A stretch of DNA of 6,242 nt from Desulfurococcales archaeon (lineage in GTDB: Archaea > Thermoproteota > Thermoprotei_A > Sulfolobales > NBVN01). The position numbers were made by a program, and so were the translations under genes. Where the stretch lies: contig JAGGUC010000051.1 in assembly GCA_021158735.1 (NCBI GenBank), positions 1 through 6,242 of the forward strand, in the 5' to 3' direction. Within the stretch, counting starts at the first letter, position 1. Every line of letters begins with the position of its first letter. Positions 5,734 to 6,242 of this stretch are shown piece after piece. A model generated the notes under the pieces. That model ran no database searches and was not told the origin of the DNA. It saw only the letters and a program-made list of their open reading frames with translations.

Positions 5734-5754
5734 TGCTACCTCTACTGACTCAAA

Positions 5755-6242
5755 TTAGTCGGGCTTATATAATAGCTTAACCAGCGGTGGTGTTATAGTT
5801 GATGACACATATATTAGTATTAAGGCAGCTGAGTACACTACTTGGTCAATAACTCCCAAGGAGAGGCCTGTAACGGCAATAACTATATCTACTCCAGCTC
5901 TAGGCATCATTGCTGTCCCTATGAATAAGGCTTTTCTTGTTGGTAGGCCCGCCAGCTTAGCTGAGAGACCGCAGCCCAGTACCTTACCTATAAGGCCTAC
6001 ACCAGCTAGTGAAAGTGCTATTGGAAGTGCATCAAGCGACATATTTATTTCCCAAGGATTAAGTAGTATTCCAGCATAAGCAAAGAATATTGGAGTTATC
6101 ACTCTCTCAAGAATTTGGAAATCTCTTCTTATGGTTTCAGGTGAGTGAATTCTTGATAGGGCCAGTCCTATTAAGAAGGCCCCAGGTATAGGTGTTAGCC
6201 CGAAATACGCTGAAATAGCTGATGCCGCAAGTCCTATTATTA
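5755..6242 (-). CDS. CPA2/Kef/NapA-type monovalent cation:proton antiporter, C-terminal part
   Basis: This is the C-terminal 161 residues of a polytopic cation/H+ antiporter; the N-terminus lies beyond the right edge and the frame is open to position 6240. It opens with a run of membrane spans containing PIPGAFLIGLALSR, the family's G-A-F-x-x-G motif. ITPIFFAYAGILLNP follows, matching the P-I-F-F-x-x-x-G motif. KALFIGTAMMPRAGVDIVIA corresponds to the P-R-G-E-x-A-L-V span near the ion site, with Arg kept and Val-Asp in place of Gly-Glu. It ends TPPLVKLLYKPD with no TrkA-N or USPA tail, so it is a bare transporter of the NapA/GerN size class as far as can be seen. It is convergent with the kinase gene, 21 bp apart. 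The internal GTG at 6102 is not the start, since family sequence continues upstream of it. Confidence 0.88.
   Translation of the reverse strand, partial: IIGLAASAISAYFGLTPIPGAFLIGLALSRIHSPETIRRDFQILERVITPIFFAYAGILLNPWEINMSLDALPIALSLAGVGLIGKVLGCGLSAKLAGLPTRKALFIGTAMMPRAGVDIVIAVTGLSLGVIDQVVYSAALILIYVSSTITPPLVKLLYKPD

Noticed and set aside
1..6242. Mobile element, CRISPR array or tRNA-linked integration site
   Set aside because: I saw no transposase, terminal repeats, spaced direct repeats, tRNA or integrase sequence.

Overview
The window looks like chromosomal DNA of a hyperthermophilic archaeon of the Thermoproteota (crenarchaeal) type, perhaps Desulfurococcales-like. The signs are archaeal TATA-like boxes, GGTG/GGGTG-type ribosome binding sites, frequent GTG/TTG starts, class III (type IV pilin-like) signal peptides, a DUF973-type membrane protein (a family I know mainly from crenarchaea) and a SpoVT/AbrB swapped-hairpin protein. 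The genus cannot be named from the sequence alone. I see no rRNA, tRNA, CRISPR array or insertion sequence.

Layout. Positions 1-426 (minus) hold the N-terminal 142 residues of a divergent DHH-superfamily protein whose metal-binding motifs appear degraded, in the manner of Cdc45 or inactive RecJ. A 134-bp gap full of small inverted repeats separates it from a small AbrB/VapB-like regulator (561-848, minus) with no toxin gene beside it. Next comes a two-gene operon read on the minus strand: a 148-residue type IV pilin-like protein (3655-4101), translationally coupled through TGATG to a large 871-residue pilin-anchored surface protein (1040-3655). The large protein has a class III signal peptide, a pilin-like stalk, a Pro/Thr linker, a LamG/ConA-like jelly roll, an Ig-like domain and a C-terminal beta-propeller-like region. 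Divergently, on the plus strand, lie a DUF973-type polytopic membrane protein (4248-4922) and a dolichol/phytol-kinase-family membrane enzyme (5041-5733). The right edge (5755-6242, minus) carries the C-terminal half of a CPA2/Kef/NapA-type cation:proton antiporter, convergent with the kinase gene with 21 bp between them.

How they may work together. The core of the window is a cell-surface module: a small pilin and a giant pilin-like adhesin made from one transcript, together carrying about 21 N-glycosylation sequons. A likely polyprenol kinase, which could supply dolichyl phosphate for N-glycosylation, is encoded two genes away on the other strand. The functional link is inference; the gene order and motifs are visible. 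The most unusual sequence-level observation is that the giant adhesin gene changes third-codon-position preference abruptly, from A/C-ending codons in the N-terminal third to T/G-ending codons in the Ig-like domain. This is what a gene assembled from pieces of different origin would look like. I find nothing that demonstrates a new defence or mobile system; the adhesin and the degenerate DHH protein are the best leads.
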